Made by a program: the position numbers and the translations under genes | Assembly: GCA_000955875.1 (NCBI GenBank) | Contig: JYOE01000026.1 | Location: 1 to 64,000, forward strand | Direction of reading: 5' to 3' | DNA length: 64,000 nucleotides | Source: Terrabacter sp. 28 | Lineage (GTDB): Bacteria; Actinomycetota; Actinomycetes; Actinomycetales; Dermatophilaceae | Notes under the pieces: model-generated | What the model saw: the letters and a program-made list of their open reading frames with translations, nothing else | Database searches by the model: none | What the model was told of the DNA's origin: nothing | In this document: in pieces, positions 34,755-43,860 of the stretch | How the letters are laid out: each line of letters begins with the position of its first letter | Position numbering within the stretch: position 1 is the first letter of the stretch

Positions 34755-35761
34755 GGGCGCGACTCCCTGCGTCGGCGGGTCTGGAGCAGCGCGGTTGACG
34801 CTGCGCCGACCTCCCACGCGGCGATCCCGGCGACGCCGATGAGCAGCGGCCAGTAGAGCTCGCGCCGGGCCAGCACCTTCTGCCTCTCGATCTCCTCGCT
34901 CGTGCCGAAGCGTTCGAGGTCGATCCCGGCAACGGCCGGGTCGATCGAGTCGCCCGACTCGCGGTGCAGGTAGGCCAGCCCGAGCTGCCCGGCGATGGCG
35001 CGCAGGGTGTCCTCGACGATGACCGACCTGGCGTCCTCCCCCGTGGCGGGGTCCTTGATGTAGGAACGGGTGGAGTCGAACCGCGATCTGGTCGCCTTCA
35101 TGCGACCGCCCTCGGTGGTGCCGTAGCCGAGCACCGCGCCACCGTTGACCAGACCCTTGGGCACGTCGAACGGAGCGGGCGGCTCGGCAGCGGTCTGCTC
35201 GCCGTCGCCGAGGTAGAAGACGAGTCGCCCCCGCTCCGGTGCGCGGGAGGCCGCCTGCTCCAGCAACGACTTCAGGCGGTCCTTCGCCTGGGTGACCGAC
35301 GAGCCACGCGACACCTCGTAGGACTCGGGCAGCAACGTCTCCACGGCCGCATCGAGGGCCGTCGTGTCGGTGGTGAGCGGCAGGCGTACGCGGGCGTCCT
35401 GGTCGAAGGTCACGACGGAGTAGCGTGCGCCCGGCAGTGCCTCCGCGATGGCGGCGATGTCGGCGGCGACGCCCTCGATGCGCGGGCGCTCGTCGCCGTA
35501 GTCCTCGGCGATGATGCTGCTCGTCGTGTCGACGACGAAGTAGACGTTGAGGTTGGCGGCAGTCGTGTCGACCTGCTCGCCCGGCACGGCCGGCCGCACC
35601 GCCGCGAGGCCCAGCAGCAGCGCCGCGGCGGTCAGCCGCCAGTGCGTCGCGCGCGACTCCCCCGGGACGGTGCGGGACGACGGGTTCCACCAGATCGCCG
35701 CGAGGGCGGCGACGAGCAGTACGAGCAGGACCGGCCACGGCGCGACGGGCAGGAAGGTCAT
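34751..35761 (-). CDS. VWA-domain membrane protein with altered MIDAS (BatB-like)
   Basis: A 336-residue protein with two N-terminal membrane helices (WPVLLVLLVAALAAIWW and LTAAALLLGLAAVRPA), a von Willebrand factor A domain and a C-terminal helix (LYWPLLIGVAGIAAWEVGA). The metal-ion adhesion site reads VVDTTSSI, that is DxTxS in place of DxSxS; Thr can still coordinate metal, but this is unusual. The fold continues with ARYSVVTFDQDARVRLPLT and RLVFYLGDGEQT. It overlaps both neighbours by four bases. By analogy with MoxR/VWA systems it would be a client or partner of the MoxR AAA+ ATPase in envelope protein assembly. Confidence 0.8.
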   Translation of the reverse strand: MTFLPVAPWPVLLVLLVAALAAIWWNPSSRTVPGESRATHWRLTAAALLLGLAAVRPAVPGEQVDTTAANLNVYFVVDTTSSIIAEDYGDERPRIEGVAADIAAIAEALPGARYSVVTFDQDARVRLPLTTDTTALDAAVETLLPESYEVSRGSSVTQAKDRLKSLLEQAASRAPERGRLVFYLGDGEQTAAEPPAPFDVPKGLVNGGAVLGYGTTEGGRMKATRSRFDSTRSYIKDPATGEDARSVIVEDTLRAIAGQLGLAYLHRESGDSIDPAVAGIDLERFGTSEEIERQKVLARRELYWPLLIGVAGIAAWEVGAASTALLQTRRRRESRP

Positions 35762-36747
35762 GAGGCCCACCTCCGGCTCGCCCCGACCACTCCCAGCAGG
35801 CCGACACCGGCCAGCGCGATGGGCAGCGTCGGGTTGTCGGAGTAGAGGGAGCGCGAGGCGGCGTCGATGAGGGTGGCCTCCTGGGCCTGCACCGCGTCGA
35901 CGATGCCCTTGATGGCGGACTGGTCGCCCATCGCGTAGTACTGGCCGGCGGTGCCGGTCACGACCTCGCGCATCTCCAGCGCCTCGTCGTCGGGGCCGTC
36001 CTCCTCGGGGTTGAGCCCGTAGACGCGGACGCCCTTGGCCTTGGCCAGCTCGCCCGCCTCGTCGACGTCGATGATCGGCCGGCCGGCGACGTGGTTGTCG
36101 GTGGCGAACACGACCGACCGGGCGCGCTGCAGGTCGACCTTGTCGAAGCTGGACACGCAGGTGGCGAGGCCGTCGCCGATGAGGGAGGTTCCGCGGCCGT
36201 TGAACGTGCCGGCGAAGAACGAGTCGAGCTCGGGGTCGCCGCTCAGCGCCTTGGTGGCGGTGTCGAGCTCGTCGTTGATGAAGTCGTAGTCGTCGGTGAG
36301 CGGGAAGACCGTGGCCGCCGACGAGTTGAAGATGACGAGGCCGATGCGCTCGCCCTCGAAGCTCTTGACGAGCGTCTTGAACGTGGCGACGAGCGTCGCG
36401 TCGTAGGCAGCCATAGAGCCGGAGATGTCGAGGCACAGCATGATGTCGCGGCTGCGGGTCTGCGGCTTGTCGATGGTCGTGTCGAGCGGCCGCGCCGCAC
36501 CGACGAGGGCGGCCCCTCCGAGCAGGACCGCGCTCAGGGCTAGCACCGCCATGCGGATGCGGTGCAGCCGCAGCGCCCGGCGGTACTCGGGGAGCTCGGT
36601 CAGGGCCGTCGAGTTGGCGACGGCGGCCGTGGACCGGGCAGAGCGCCGCGACATCATCCGGTGCACCCCGAACGCCAGCGCGAGCGCCAGCAGGACGCCC
36701 AGCGACAGGACCGCGGGGTACTTGAGGTCGATTCCGTTCAGCTCCAC
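35758..36747 (-). CDS. VWA-domain membrane protein (BatA-like)
   Basis: A 329-residue protein. Two N-terminal membrane helices (AVLSLGVLLALALAFGVHRMM and MAVLALSAVLLGGAALVGA) flank the segment STALTELPEYRRALRLHRIR. The VWA domain has a complete MIDAS: IMLCLDISGSMAAYDATL (DxSxS), the Thr loop in GRGTSLIGDGLATCVSSF, and SVVFATDNHVAG where the second acidic residue lies. A C-terminal helix (LPIALAGVGLLGVVGA) anchors it again. The GTG start overlaps the upstream gene by ten bases. Together with the following VWA gene it corresponds to the BatA/BatB pair. Confidence 0.85.
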   Translation of the reverse strand: MELNGIDLKYPAVLSLGVLLALALAFGVHRMMSRRSARSTAAVANSTALTELPEYRRALRLHRIRMAVLALSAVLLGGAALVGAARPLDTTIDKPQTRSRDIMLCLDISGSMAAYDATLVATFKTLVKSFEGERIGLVIFNSSAATVFPLTDDYDFINDELDTATKALSGDPELDSFFAGTFNGRGTSLIGDGLATCVSSFDKVDLQRARSVVFATDNHVAGRPIIDVDEAGELAKAKGVRVYGLNPEEDGPDDEALEMREVVTGTAGQYYAMGDQSAIKGIVDAVQAQEATLIDAASRSLYSDNPTLPIALAGVGLLGVVGASRRWAS

Positions 36748-37220
36748 CGCGCGACCACCTGCTTCGCGACGTCGCCGGCGCCCACGAGCGTGGCCGTCTC
36801 GCGAGGAGCGAACTCCCCCGGGTAGAGGGTGCCGACGACCTCGGAGACCGGGGTGAGCCGCGCACCCCGGGCGTTGAGCTCGGTGAGCGTCATCGTCGGC
36901 GCGTGGATGCCCGAGACCTCCTGGACGAAGTGGCGCACGAGCACGCTGAGCTGCTGGTGGGCGCGCCGCTGCGTGATCTCGCCCGCCGCAGCCCGCTGGA
37001 GCACGAGGTCGATCTGCCGGGTGTAGTCGGCGCGCAGCCGGCTGAGGCGGTCGGTGGTGACCCGCGGCGGCACGACGACCTTCTTCTCGCGGGTCGACCA
37101 CCACACCCACGCGTACCAGGCGGCGACGAGAGCGAGGACGCCGACGCCGATCCACAGCCACCGGGCGGCATACGGGTCGGGCGCGTAGAAACCCGGCGGG
37201 GGCGCGTCAGCGGCGCGCAC
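36738..37220 (-). CDS. DUF4381-like membrane protein of MoxR/VWA operon
   Basis: A 160-residue protein with a short periplasm-facing N-terminus (VRAADAPPPGFYAPDPYAARW), one membrane helix (WLWIGVGVLALVAAWYAWVWW, about 21-41) and a cytosolic helical part (LSRLRADYTRQIDLVLQRAAAGEITQRRAHQQLSVLVRHFVQEVSG). The position between DUF58 and VWA genes and the layout match DUF4381-type proteins of Bat operons, although I cannot claim sequence homology. The GTG at 37220 overlaps the DUF58 stop by 14 bases. No ribosome binding site is distinct, so translation is probably coupled. Confidence 0.7.
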   Translation of the reverse strand: MRAADAPPPGFYAPDPYAARWLWIGVGVLALVAAWYAWVWWSTREKKVVVPPRVTTDRLSRLRADYTRQIDLVLQRAAAGEITQRRAHQQLSVLVRHFVQEVSGIHAPTMTLTELNARGARLTPVSEVVGTLYPGEFAPRETATLVGAGDVAKQVVARWS

Positions 37221-38094
37221 GGCGCTGCCTCTCGAGGAGCGCGAACATCGTCTGGACGACCTCGTCGGACGACCCGAGGCGCGCGTGGTTGATGCCGCGG
37301 CGGTCGAGCAGCTCCGTCGTGCGGCGCACGCGCTCGGCCACCGAGGCGGCATACGCCGCACGGACCTTCGGGTCGAGACGCACCAGGGTGGGCAGCGTGT
37401 AGGTGTCGGCGACGTCGTATGCCGTGCGGTCGCCGCCGATGGCGGTCGGGTCGGCGTCCTCGACGGTGATCCAGAGGATCTCGTGCTGCACGTGCAGCCG
37501 ACGCAGCAGGTCGTCCAGTGCAGGGTCGAGCTCCTTGTCGTCGGCCACGACGAGCAGGACGAGCCGGCGGCGCACGTTGCGGACGATCCAGCGCAGCTGG
37601 GTCGCGAGGTTGCTCTGGTCGCCGTCGACGACCGTGGCCGAGTCGACGGCGCGCAGCAGCGTCTCGAGGTGCGCCTCGCTGCCCCGCAGGTCGTGCGCGA
37701 CGGTCGAGCCTGCCGTGCCGCGGACGAGGCCGACGAGGTCGCCGTGGCGCTGGGCGAGGTAGCCGACGAGCCCGGCGGCGGCCACCGCGACCGCCTTCTT
37801 CTGCTCGCCGCTGCGGGTCGTGGCCGCCATGCCGCGGCCGGTGTCGATGACGAGCATGAGGTTCTGCTTGCGGGTCGCGACGTAGCGCTTGACGAGTGGC
37901 GCCTGGTGGCGGGCCGTGGCACGCCAGTCGATGTCGCGCACCTCGTCGCCCGGCACGTAGTCGCGCAGGTCGTCGTAGTCGAGGCTGCGTCCGTGGAAGA
38001 CCGAGGCGTACTCGCCCTCGAGCAGGCTGCGCGACTTGCGGCGCGCGTGGACGAAGAGCTTGCTCTTCACCCTCGTCAGCAGCGTCGTCGTCAT
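37207..38094 (-). CDS. DUF58 domain protein
   Basis: A 295-residue protein with the DUF58 hallmark SLLEGEYASVFHGRSLDYDDLRDYVPGDEVRDIDWRATARHQAPLVKRY, followed by a VWA-like fold with LMLVIDTGRGMAA in the MIDAS position. Here DTGRG lacks the second serine of DxSxS, as is common in DUF58 proteins. It has no membrane helix, so it is probably cytosolic. These proteins nearly always sit next to moxR and VWA genes and are thought to act with the MoxR ATPase. The start has AGGGACGG close upstream. It is the second gene of the operon after moxR. Confidence 0.88.
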   Translation of the reverse strand: MTTTLLTRVKSKLFVHARRKSRSLLEGEYASVFHGRSLDYDDLRDYVPGDEVRDIDWRATARHQAPLVKRYVATRKQNLMLVIDTGRGMAATTRSGEQKKAVAVAAAGLVGYLAQRHGDLVGLVRGTAGSTVAHDLRGSEAHLETLLRAVDSATVVDGDQSNLATQLRWIVRNVRRRLVLLVVADDKELDPALDDLLRRLHVQHEILWITVEDADPTAIGGDRTAYDVADTYTLPTLVRLDPKVRAAYAASVAERVRRTTELLDRRGINHARLGSSDEVVQTMFALLERQRRARR

Positions 38095-38136
38095 GTCCCG
38101 TCCCTCGTGAGTCCGGCCCGGCTCGCCTTCCGCCCC

Positions 38137-39360
38137 TCACGGGGTGCGGATGCCGCCGACCATCGCGTCGATGATGCTCTCGACGGCCACCTCGTCGGCG
38201 GCCGCCTCGAACCCGAGCGTCACCCGGTGCCGCAGCACGCGGTGCGTCAGGGCCTTGACGTCGTCGGGCACGACGTGGTTGCGCCCGTCGACGAGGGCAC
38301 GGGCGCGGGCCGCGCTCGTGAAGGCGATGCTCGCGCGGGGGCTCGCGCCGAAGTCGACGTAGCCGGCGAGACGCGGCTCGATGTAGTCGCGCGGGTGCCG
38401 CGTGACGTAGCCGATGCCGACGATGTAGTTGACGATGGCCGGGTCGACGTAGACGCGGGAGACGAGTGCCTGGAGGCGCTTGACGTCGGCGACGGACACG
38501 ACCGGGTCTGCCGGCGTGGCGAAGATGCCGGAGTCGATGCGCCGAAGCACCTCGGCCTCCTCGGCGGGCGACGGGTAGTCGAGGACGTCCTTGAGCATGA
38601 ACCGGTCCATCTGTGCCTCGGGCAGCGGGTACGTGCCCCCCTGCTCGATGGGGTTCTGCGTGGCGAGCACGAGGAACGGGTCGGGCAGCGCGTAGCTCTT
38701 GTCGCCGATCGAGGTCTGGCGCTCCTGCATCGCCTCGAGCATCGCGGACTGCGTCTTGGCGCTGCTGCGGTTGATCTCGTCGAGCAGCACGAAGTTGGCG
38801 TGCACCGGGCCGAGCTGCGTCTCGAAGGTGCCCGAGTGCTGGTTGTAGACCTGCGTGCCCACGATGTCGCTGGGCAGCAGGTCGGGCGTGCACTGGATGC
38901 GGTGGAACCGTCCCCCGACGGCCTGGGCGATGGTCTGCGCGGCCGTGGTCTTGGCGAGGCCGGGCACGCTCTCGAGCAGGACGTGCCCGCCGGTCAGCAG
39001 CGCGACCAGGAGGGTCTCCTGCAGACGGGTCTGCCCGACGACCCTCGAGGCGAAGGCGGTCGAGATGGCCTCGACGGTCTCGGCCGCCCAGTGGAGCTCA
39101 TCGGGGGTGAGGTAGCGAGCGGGCGCCGGCGCGGTGCGTTCGTGAGCGGTGCCGATGCCGGCCACGGCGACGTCTTCGTCGGGGGCGTCCGGCGAGCCGG
39201 CCAGCTGCTCGGGCTCCTGCGGGGCGACCGGTTCGTCCCGGCGCTCCCCCGTGGTGGGCAGCTCGACGGTGAACGTCTCGCCGTGCCCGTCGAGCGGGCT
39301 CTCGGGCAGGTCCGACCGCTCGTCGGCGACCGACTCCTCAGCGTTGACGTTGCCCACCAT
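38137..39360 (-). CDS. MoxR family AAA+ ATPase
   Basis: A 407-residue AAA+ ATPase. A variable acidic N-terminus of about 90 residues is followed by the AAA_3 core: VVGQTRLQETLLVALLTGGHVLLESVPGLAKTT (Walker A), FVLLDEINRSSAKTQSAMLEAMQE (Walker B and sensor region), VLATQNPIEQGGTYPLPEAQMDRFML (sensor 1 and arginine finger) and a C-terminal lid with GASPRASIAFTSAARA. MoxR ATPases act as chaperones that assemble or activate VWA-domain partners, here encoded by the next five genes. AGAAGGGG precedes the ATG. It heads the minus-strand operon running to 33876. Confidence 0.9.
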   Translation of the reverse strand: MVGNVNAEESVADERSDLPESPLDGHGETFTVELPTTGERRDEPVAPQEPEQLAGSPDAPDEDVAVAGIGTAHERTAPAPARYLTPDELHWAAETVEAISTAFASRVVGQTRLQETLLVALLTGGHVLLESVPGLAKTTAAQTIAQAVGGRFHRIQCTPDLLPSDIVGTQVYNQHSGTFETQLGPVHANFVLLDEINRSSAKTQSAMLEAMQERQTSIGDKSYALPDPFLVLATQNPIEQGGTYPLPEAQMDRFMLKDVLDYPSPAEEAEVLRRIDSGIFATPADPVVSVADVKRLQALVSRVYVDPAIVNYIVGIGYVTRHPRDYIEPRLAGYVDFGASPRASIAFTSAARARALVDGRNHVVPDDVKALTHRVLRHRVTLGFEAAADEVAVESIIDAMVGGIRTP

Positions 39361-39466
39361 CGATCCCCTTCTCGACGTGTACCGGCGGAGGGAGTCGCGC
39401 CGGCAGGGACACATCGTAAGCACGCGACGCTGTGCGGCGCCGTGACTCCCCCCAACCCGGCCCGGG

Positions 39467-41017
39467 TCAGCGGTCGACGGAGGCGTCGCGTCGGTTGTCG
39501 GGCGAGGACTCGCGGGCGTGGTTGAGCCGCGCGTTGCGCCGCCCGTAGGCGAAGTAGACGGTGAAGCCGAGCAGCATCCAGACGAGGAACCGCAGCCAGG
39601 TCTCGATCGAGAGGTTCGTCATGAGGTAGAGACAGGCCAGGGCGGACAGGGCAGGCACGACGGGCGAGAGCGGCACGCGGAACGGTCGGCGCAGACCGGG
39701 CTTGGTCCGCCGGAGGATCGGCACGGCGATCGAGACGACGACGAAGGCGAACAGCGTCCCGATGCTGACGAGGTCGGCCAGCACCTTGAGCGGTAGGAAG
39801 CCGGCGAGCAGGGCGATGAGCACGACGGTGCCGATGGTGATCTTCCACGGCGTGCCCCACCGCGGATGGACGGCGGCGACCGAGCGCGGGATGAGCCCGT
39901 CGCGGCCCATCGAGAAGCCGATGCGGCCCATGGCGACGATGTCGACGAGGATGACGGAGGTGAGTCCGGCGACGGCGGCGACGGAGATGAGCGCGGCCGC
40001 CCAGCCGGCGCCGACCGCCTCGAAGGCGCTGGCGATCGGGGCACCTTCGTTGAGCTGCCCGTAGGGCACCATCCCCGTGATGACGAACGAGACGCCGACG
40101 TAGAGCAGCGTGCACACGCCCAGCGTGCCGAGCAGGCCGAGTGGGAGGTCACGGGCCGGGCGTCGGGTCTCCTCGCCGAGGTTGGCGACGGCCTCGAAGC
40201 CGGTGTAGGCGAAGAAGACCACCGCGGCGGCCGTGAGCACCCCGGCCAGGCCGAAGGCGGTCGGTTCGATGCCGAAGAGGGCCTGGCTCAGCGGCTGCTG
40301 GAGGCCCGAGGTGTCGGCGGGCACCGGCTTGGCTGCCGGGATGAACGGGGTGAGGTTGGCGGCCTTGACGAAGAAGGCACCCACCACGACGACGAAGACG
40401 CACACGAGCACCTTGACCGCGACGAGGATGTTCGTCAGGCGCGCGCTCTCGCGGATGCCCACCACCGCCACGATGCCGAGCAGCACGACGATCGCCATGG
40501 CGCCGACGTTGACGGGCGCCGTTTCGCCGAAGAGTGAGGTGGGCAGGTCGAAGAGTTCCTGGAGGTAGCCGGACCAGCCGCGGGCCACGACGGCCGCTCC
40601 GAGGGCGAACTCGAGGATGAGGTCCCAGCCGATGATCCAGGCGAACAGCTCGCCGATGGTGGCGTACGCGTACGTGTAGGCGGAGCCCGCCGTGGGCACG
40701 GCCGACGCGAGCTCGGCGTAGCAGAGCGCGGCGAGGAGGCTGACCAGCCCGGCGATGGCGAAGGAGATGACGACGCCGGGGCCGGCGTGGTTCTTCGCCT
40801 CGATGCCCGTCAGCGTGAAGATGCCGGTGCCGATGACGATCCCGATGCCGAAGCCCATGAGGTCCCGCGCCCCGAGCCGCCGCTTGAGGCGCCCGTGACC
40901 ACCACCGTCACCCGGGCTGCCCTCACCGTCGGGCCCACCCGCCTGGGCCAGAACGTCCTCGACGGGCTTGGTGCGCAGGACTGAGTGGTCTGGAGACGTC
41001 GACATGTCGTGGGACAT
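39467..41017 (-). CDS. APC family amino-acid permease
   Basis: A 516-residue transporter with about twelve membrane helices. A charged, glycine-rich N-terminus (LAQAGGPDGEGSPGDGGGHGRLKRRLGARDL) precedes the first helix MGFGIGIVIGTGIFTLTGIEA, whose GIGxxIGTGIF motif binds the amino-acid backbone. PTAGSAYTYAYATIGELFAWIIGWDLILEFALGA is the conserved region of cationic amino-acid transporters (CAT/YfnA-like). Its substrate is probably an amino acid taken up by proton symport or exchange. Start choice between 41017 and 41005 is uncertain because neither has a good ribosome binding site. It is downstream of parE on the same strand with 28 bases between. Confidence 0.85.
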   Translation of the reverse strand: MSHDMSTSPDHSVLRTKPVEDVLAQAGGPDGEGSPGDGGGHGRLKRRLGARDLMGFGIGIVIGTGIFTLTGIEAKNHAGPGVVISFAIAGLVSLLAALCYAELASAVPTAGSAYTYAYATIGELFAWIIGWDLILEFALGAAVVARGWSGYLQELFDLPTSLFGETAPVNVGAMAIVVLLGIVAVVGIRESARLTNILVAVKVLVCVFVVVVGAFFVKAANLTPFIPAAKPVPADTSGLQQPLSQALFGIEPTAFGLAGVLTAAAVVFFAYTGFEAVANLGEETRRPARDLPLGLLGTLGVCTLLYVGVSFVITGMVPYGQLNEGAPIASAFEAVGAGWAAALISVAAVAGLTSVILVDIVAMGRIGFSMGRDGLIPRSVAAVHPRWGTPWKITIGTVVLIALLAGFLPLKVLADLVSIGTLFAFVVVSIAVPILRRTKPGLRRPFRVPLSPVVPALSALACLYLMTNLSIETWLRFLVWMLLGFTVYFAYGRRNARLNHARESSPDNRRDASVDR

Positions 41018-41045
41018 ACCCGGCAGGCCGTCGCCGGCGATGGTG

Positions 41046-43181
41046 TCAGGCGTCGATGCGCTCGCGGTCGATCTCGGCCGCGGACTCGATGATGAAGTCC
41101 TTGCGCGGGGCCACCTCGTTGCCCATGAGCAGCTCGAAGACACGCTCGGCGGCCTCGAGGTCACGCATCGTGACCTTGCGCAGGGTGCGGTGGCGCGGGT
41201 CCATCGTCGTGTCGGCGAGCTGGTCGGCGTCCATCTCGCCGAGACCCTTGTAGCGCTGCATCGGCTGCTTGATCTTCTTGCCGGACTTCTCGAGCCGCGC
41301 GACCGTGCGGCGCATCTCGTTCTCGTTGTAGGTGTAGATCAGGTCGTTCTTCTTGGCGCCCGCGTTGATCACCTCGAGGCGGTGCAGCGGCGGCATCGCC
41401 GCGTAGACGCGTCCGGCGTCGACGAGCGGACGCATGTAGCGGAAGAAGAGGGTCAGCAGCAGCGTGCGGATGTGGGCGCCGTCGACGTCGGCGTCGGTCA
41501 TGATGATGACCTTGCCGTAGCGGGCCGCCGCGAGGTCGAAGCTGCGCCCCGACCCGGCACCGATCACCTGGATGATCGACGCGCACTCGGCGTTCTTGAG
41601 CATGTCGGAGACGGACGCCTTCTGGACGTTGAGGATCTTGCCGCGGATCGGCAGCAGCGCCTGGAACTCCGAGCTGCGGGCCTCCTTCGCGGTGCCCATC
41701 GCCGAATCGCCCTCGACGATGAACAGCTCGGAGCGCTCGACGTCGGTGGTGCGGCAGTCGCGCAGCTTCGAGGGCAGCGTGGAGCTCTCGAGGGCGTTCT
41801 TGCGACGCTGGGTCTCCTTGTGCAGCCGCGCGCTGATGCGCGACTTCATCTCGGAGACGATCTTCTCGAGCAGCAGCGCGGACTGCTGCTTGTCGCCGCG
41901 CTTGGTCGACGTGAGCTGCGCGGTCAGCTCCTTCTCGACGACCTTGGCCACGATGGCGCGCACGGCGTTGGTGCCGAGGACCTCCTTCGTCTGGCCCTCG
42001 AACTGCGGCTCGGCGAGGCGCACCGTGACGACGGCGGTCATGCCGGCGAGGATGTCGTCCTTCTCCGGCTTGTCGTTGCCGACCTTGAGCCGGCGGGCGT
42101 TGACCTCGAGCTGCTTGCGGAACACCTTGAGCAGCGACTGCTCGAACCCCGCGACGTGGGTGCCGCCCTTGGGGGTGGTGATGATGTTGACGAACGACTG
42201 GAGCTTGGTGTCGTAGCCCTGGCCCCAGCGCAGCGCCACCTCGACGGCGCACTCGCGCTCGAGCTCGGTCGGGGTCATGTGGCCGTTGACGTCGAGCACC
42301 GGCACCGTCTCGGTGAAGGTGCCGGACCCCTCGAGCCGCCACACGTCGGTGATCGGGGTGTCGGGCGCGAGGAACTCGACGAAGTCGGTGATGCCGCCGT
42401 CGTGCTGGAAGACCTCCTCGACCGGGCCCTCCTCGCCGGCCGTGCCCTTGAGGCGGCGCTCGTCGCGGATGACGAGCCGCAGCCCCGGCACGAGGAACGA
42501 CGTCTGGCGGGCGCGCCCGAGGATGGCGGCGTAGTCGAGCTCGGCGTCCTTGAGGAAGATCTGTCGGTCGGGCCAGAAGCGGACGCGCGAGCCGGTGACC
42601 CCGCGCTTGGCCTTGCCGACGACGGGAAGGGCGCTCTTGCGCTCGTAGGGCGTGAACGCGGCCTCCGGCGAGTGCGGCGCACCCTTGACGTCGGTGAAGG
42701 TGCCGGGCTCGCCGCGCCGGAAGCTCATGCCGTACGTCTTGCCGGCCCGGTCGACCTCGACGTCGAGGCGGGCCGAGAGGGCGTTGACGACAGAGGCGCC
42801 GACACCGTGCAGACCACCCGTGGCCGCGTAGGACGCACCACCGAACTTGCCGCCCGCGTGCAGCTTGGTGAAGACGACCTCGACACCGGAGAGGCCCGTG
42901 CGGGGCTCGATGTCGACGGGGATGCCGCGGCCGTTGTCGCGCACCTCGATCGACCCGTCGGCGGCGAGGATGACCTCGATGCCGGTGCAGACGCCCGCCA
43001 GGGCCTCGTCGACGGCGTTGTCGATGATCTCCCACAGGCAGTGCATGAGGCCGCGCTGGTCGGTCGAGCCGATGTACATGCCGGGACGCTTGCGCACGGC
43101 CTCGAGGCCCTCGAGGACCTGGAGGTGGCGGGCGGTGTAGTCGCCGTTGCCGGAGGGAGCAGGACGGGAGGCGGAGGCCAC
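41046..43181 (-). CDS. parE: DNA topoisomerase IV subunit B
   Basis: A 711-residue ATPase subunit. Motifs: HLQVLEGLEAVRKRPGMYIGSTDQRGLMHCLWEIIDNAVDEALAG (GHKL ATPase; Asn and Glu for Mg-ATP), YAATGGLHGVGASVVNALS (glycine lid), the TOPRIM elements ELFIVEGDSAMGTAKEARSSEFQALLPIRGKILNVQKA and VIIMTDADVDGAHIRTLLLT, and the C-terminal QRYKGLGEMDADQL. It partners with parC at 30279. PIRGK stands in for the gyrase PLRGK. The GTG start has AAAGAG about ten bases upstream. The gene is the first after a 384-base intergenic region. Confidence 0.93.
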   Translation of the reverse strand: MASASRPAPSGNGDYTARHLQVLEGLEAVRKRPGMYIGSTDQRGLMHCLWEIIDNAVDEALAGVCTGIEVILAADGSIEVRDNGRGIPVDIEPRTGLSGVEVVFTKLHAGGKFGGASYAATGGLHGVGASVVNALSARLDVEVDRAGKTYGMSFRRGEPGTFTDVKGAPHSPEAAFTPYERKSALPVVGKAKRGVTGSRVRFWPDRQIFLKDAELDYAAILGRARQTSFLVPGLRLVIRDERRLKGTAGEEGPVEEVFQHDGGITDFVEFLAPDTPITDVWRLEGSGTFTETVPVLDVNGHMTPTELERECAVEVALRWGQGYDTKLQSFVNIITTPKGGTHVAGFEQSLLKVFRKQLEVNARRLKVGNDKPEKDDILAGMTAVVTVRLAEPQFEGQTKEVLGTNAVRAIVAKVVEKELTAQLTSTKRGDKQQSALLLEKIVSEMKSRISARLHKETQRRKNALESSTLPSKLRDCRTTDVERSELFIVEGDSAMGTAKEARSSEFQALLPIRGKILNVQKASVSDMLKNAECASIIQVIGAGSGRSFDLAAARYGKVIIMTDADVDGAHIRTLLLTLFFRYMRPLVDAGRVYAAMPPLHRLEVINAGAKKNDLIYTYNENEMRRTVARLEKSGKKIKQPMQRYKGLGEMDADQLADTTMDPRHRTLRKVTMRDLEAAERVFELLMGNEVAPRKDFIIESAAEIDRERIDA

Positions 43182-43565
43182 GTGTGTCGATCTCTTTCGT
43201 TCGGGTCAGCAGCCAGCGGGTCAGGCTGTGGAGGGCTGGCAGGGGCAGCCTAGTCACCCGCGCCGACGGCCCCGTGGAGGCTCGCTGGCCACGGTCACCC
43301 GCCCGGCAGGCAGGCCGACCGGGTATGGGACTGGGTGACGACCAATCCGTATCGCGGGGGCCCGGCGAATCTCTGACACGTAACGATATTGGTCCGAAGG
43401 CGTCTCACTTACCGAGCCTCACCATCGGGAAGCATTCCGCGTGATTCACTGTTGGAACGTCCGCGAGGCGAGAGTGGTGCACCGAGAGGACCCCTCGAGC
43501 GTCGTAGGTACATGGCAGGGTTTCCCTCCGGGGGACCCCCGAGGGAGGAAAGAGGCGAAATACGA
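43182..43565. other. Divergent intergenic region between parE and DUF7455
   Basis: A 384-base gap. It contains a relatively AT-rich stretch near 43376-43394 (CACGTAACGATATTGGTCC), a plausible core promoter for one or both genes. At 43524-43545 a GC hairpin (CCCTC-C-GGGGG with CCCCC-GAGGG) sits directly before the ribosome binding site of the DUF7455 gene. No other frame has coding character. Confidence 0.5.
43524..43545 (+). promoter_or_regulatory. Hairpin next to the DUF7455 ribosome binding site
   Basis: CCCTC (43524-43528) and GGGGG (43530-43534) pair with CCCCC and GAGGG (43536-43545), leaving one bulged C and a minimal loop. The 3' arm merges with GGAGG of the ribosome binding site. It may affect translation start, but this is an inference from base pairing only. 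Confidence 0.35.
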
Positions 43566-43790
43566 ATGACGACAGCACTGGCACCCGAACTGACCGCTGC
43601 TGACCGCTGCGACCGATGTGGGGCTCAGGCCTACATCCGCGCCCGCCTCGTTTCCGGCGGAGAGCTGCTCTTCTGCGCGCACCACGGACGGGAGCACCTC
43701 CCGGCCCTGAAGGACAAGGCGCTCGACATCCGCGACGAGACGGACCGGCTCAACGAGATCCCGGCCTCCGCCCCGGTCGACGAACGCTGA
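43566..43790 (+). CDS. DUF7455 small zinc-binding protein
   Basis: A 74-residue protein: TTALAPELTAADRCDRCGAQAYIRARLVSGGELLFCAHHGREHLPALKD followed by a charged helix. The CxxC pair (RCDRCG) and the CAHHxxEH cluster form a probable zinc site. Members occur widely in actinobacteria, often near sigA or topoisomerase genes, with no known function. GGAGG and AGAGG stretches precede the ATG at 43566. An in-frame ATG at 43512 would add 18 residues, but the family starts near the later one. Confidence 0.85.
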   Translation: MTTALAPELTAADRCDRCGAQAYIRARLVSGGELLFCAHHGREHLPALKDKALDIRDETDRLNEIPASAPVDER

Positions 43791-43860
43791 GACCAGCAGA
43801 GACACCAGACCCGGCCCTTCCTGACCCCATCTCGACCCGAACGCCGCCGACGGCACCCTC

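Noticed and set aside
39467..41164. Longer permease N-terminus beginning at 41164
   Set aside because: The extra residues are Ser/Arg-rich, lie over the 3' end of parE, and do not resemble transporter sequence.
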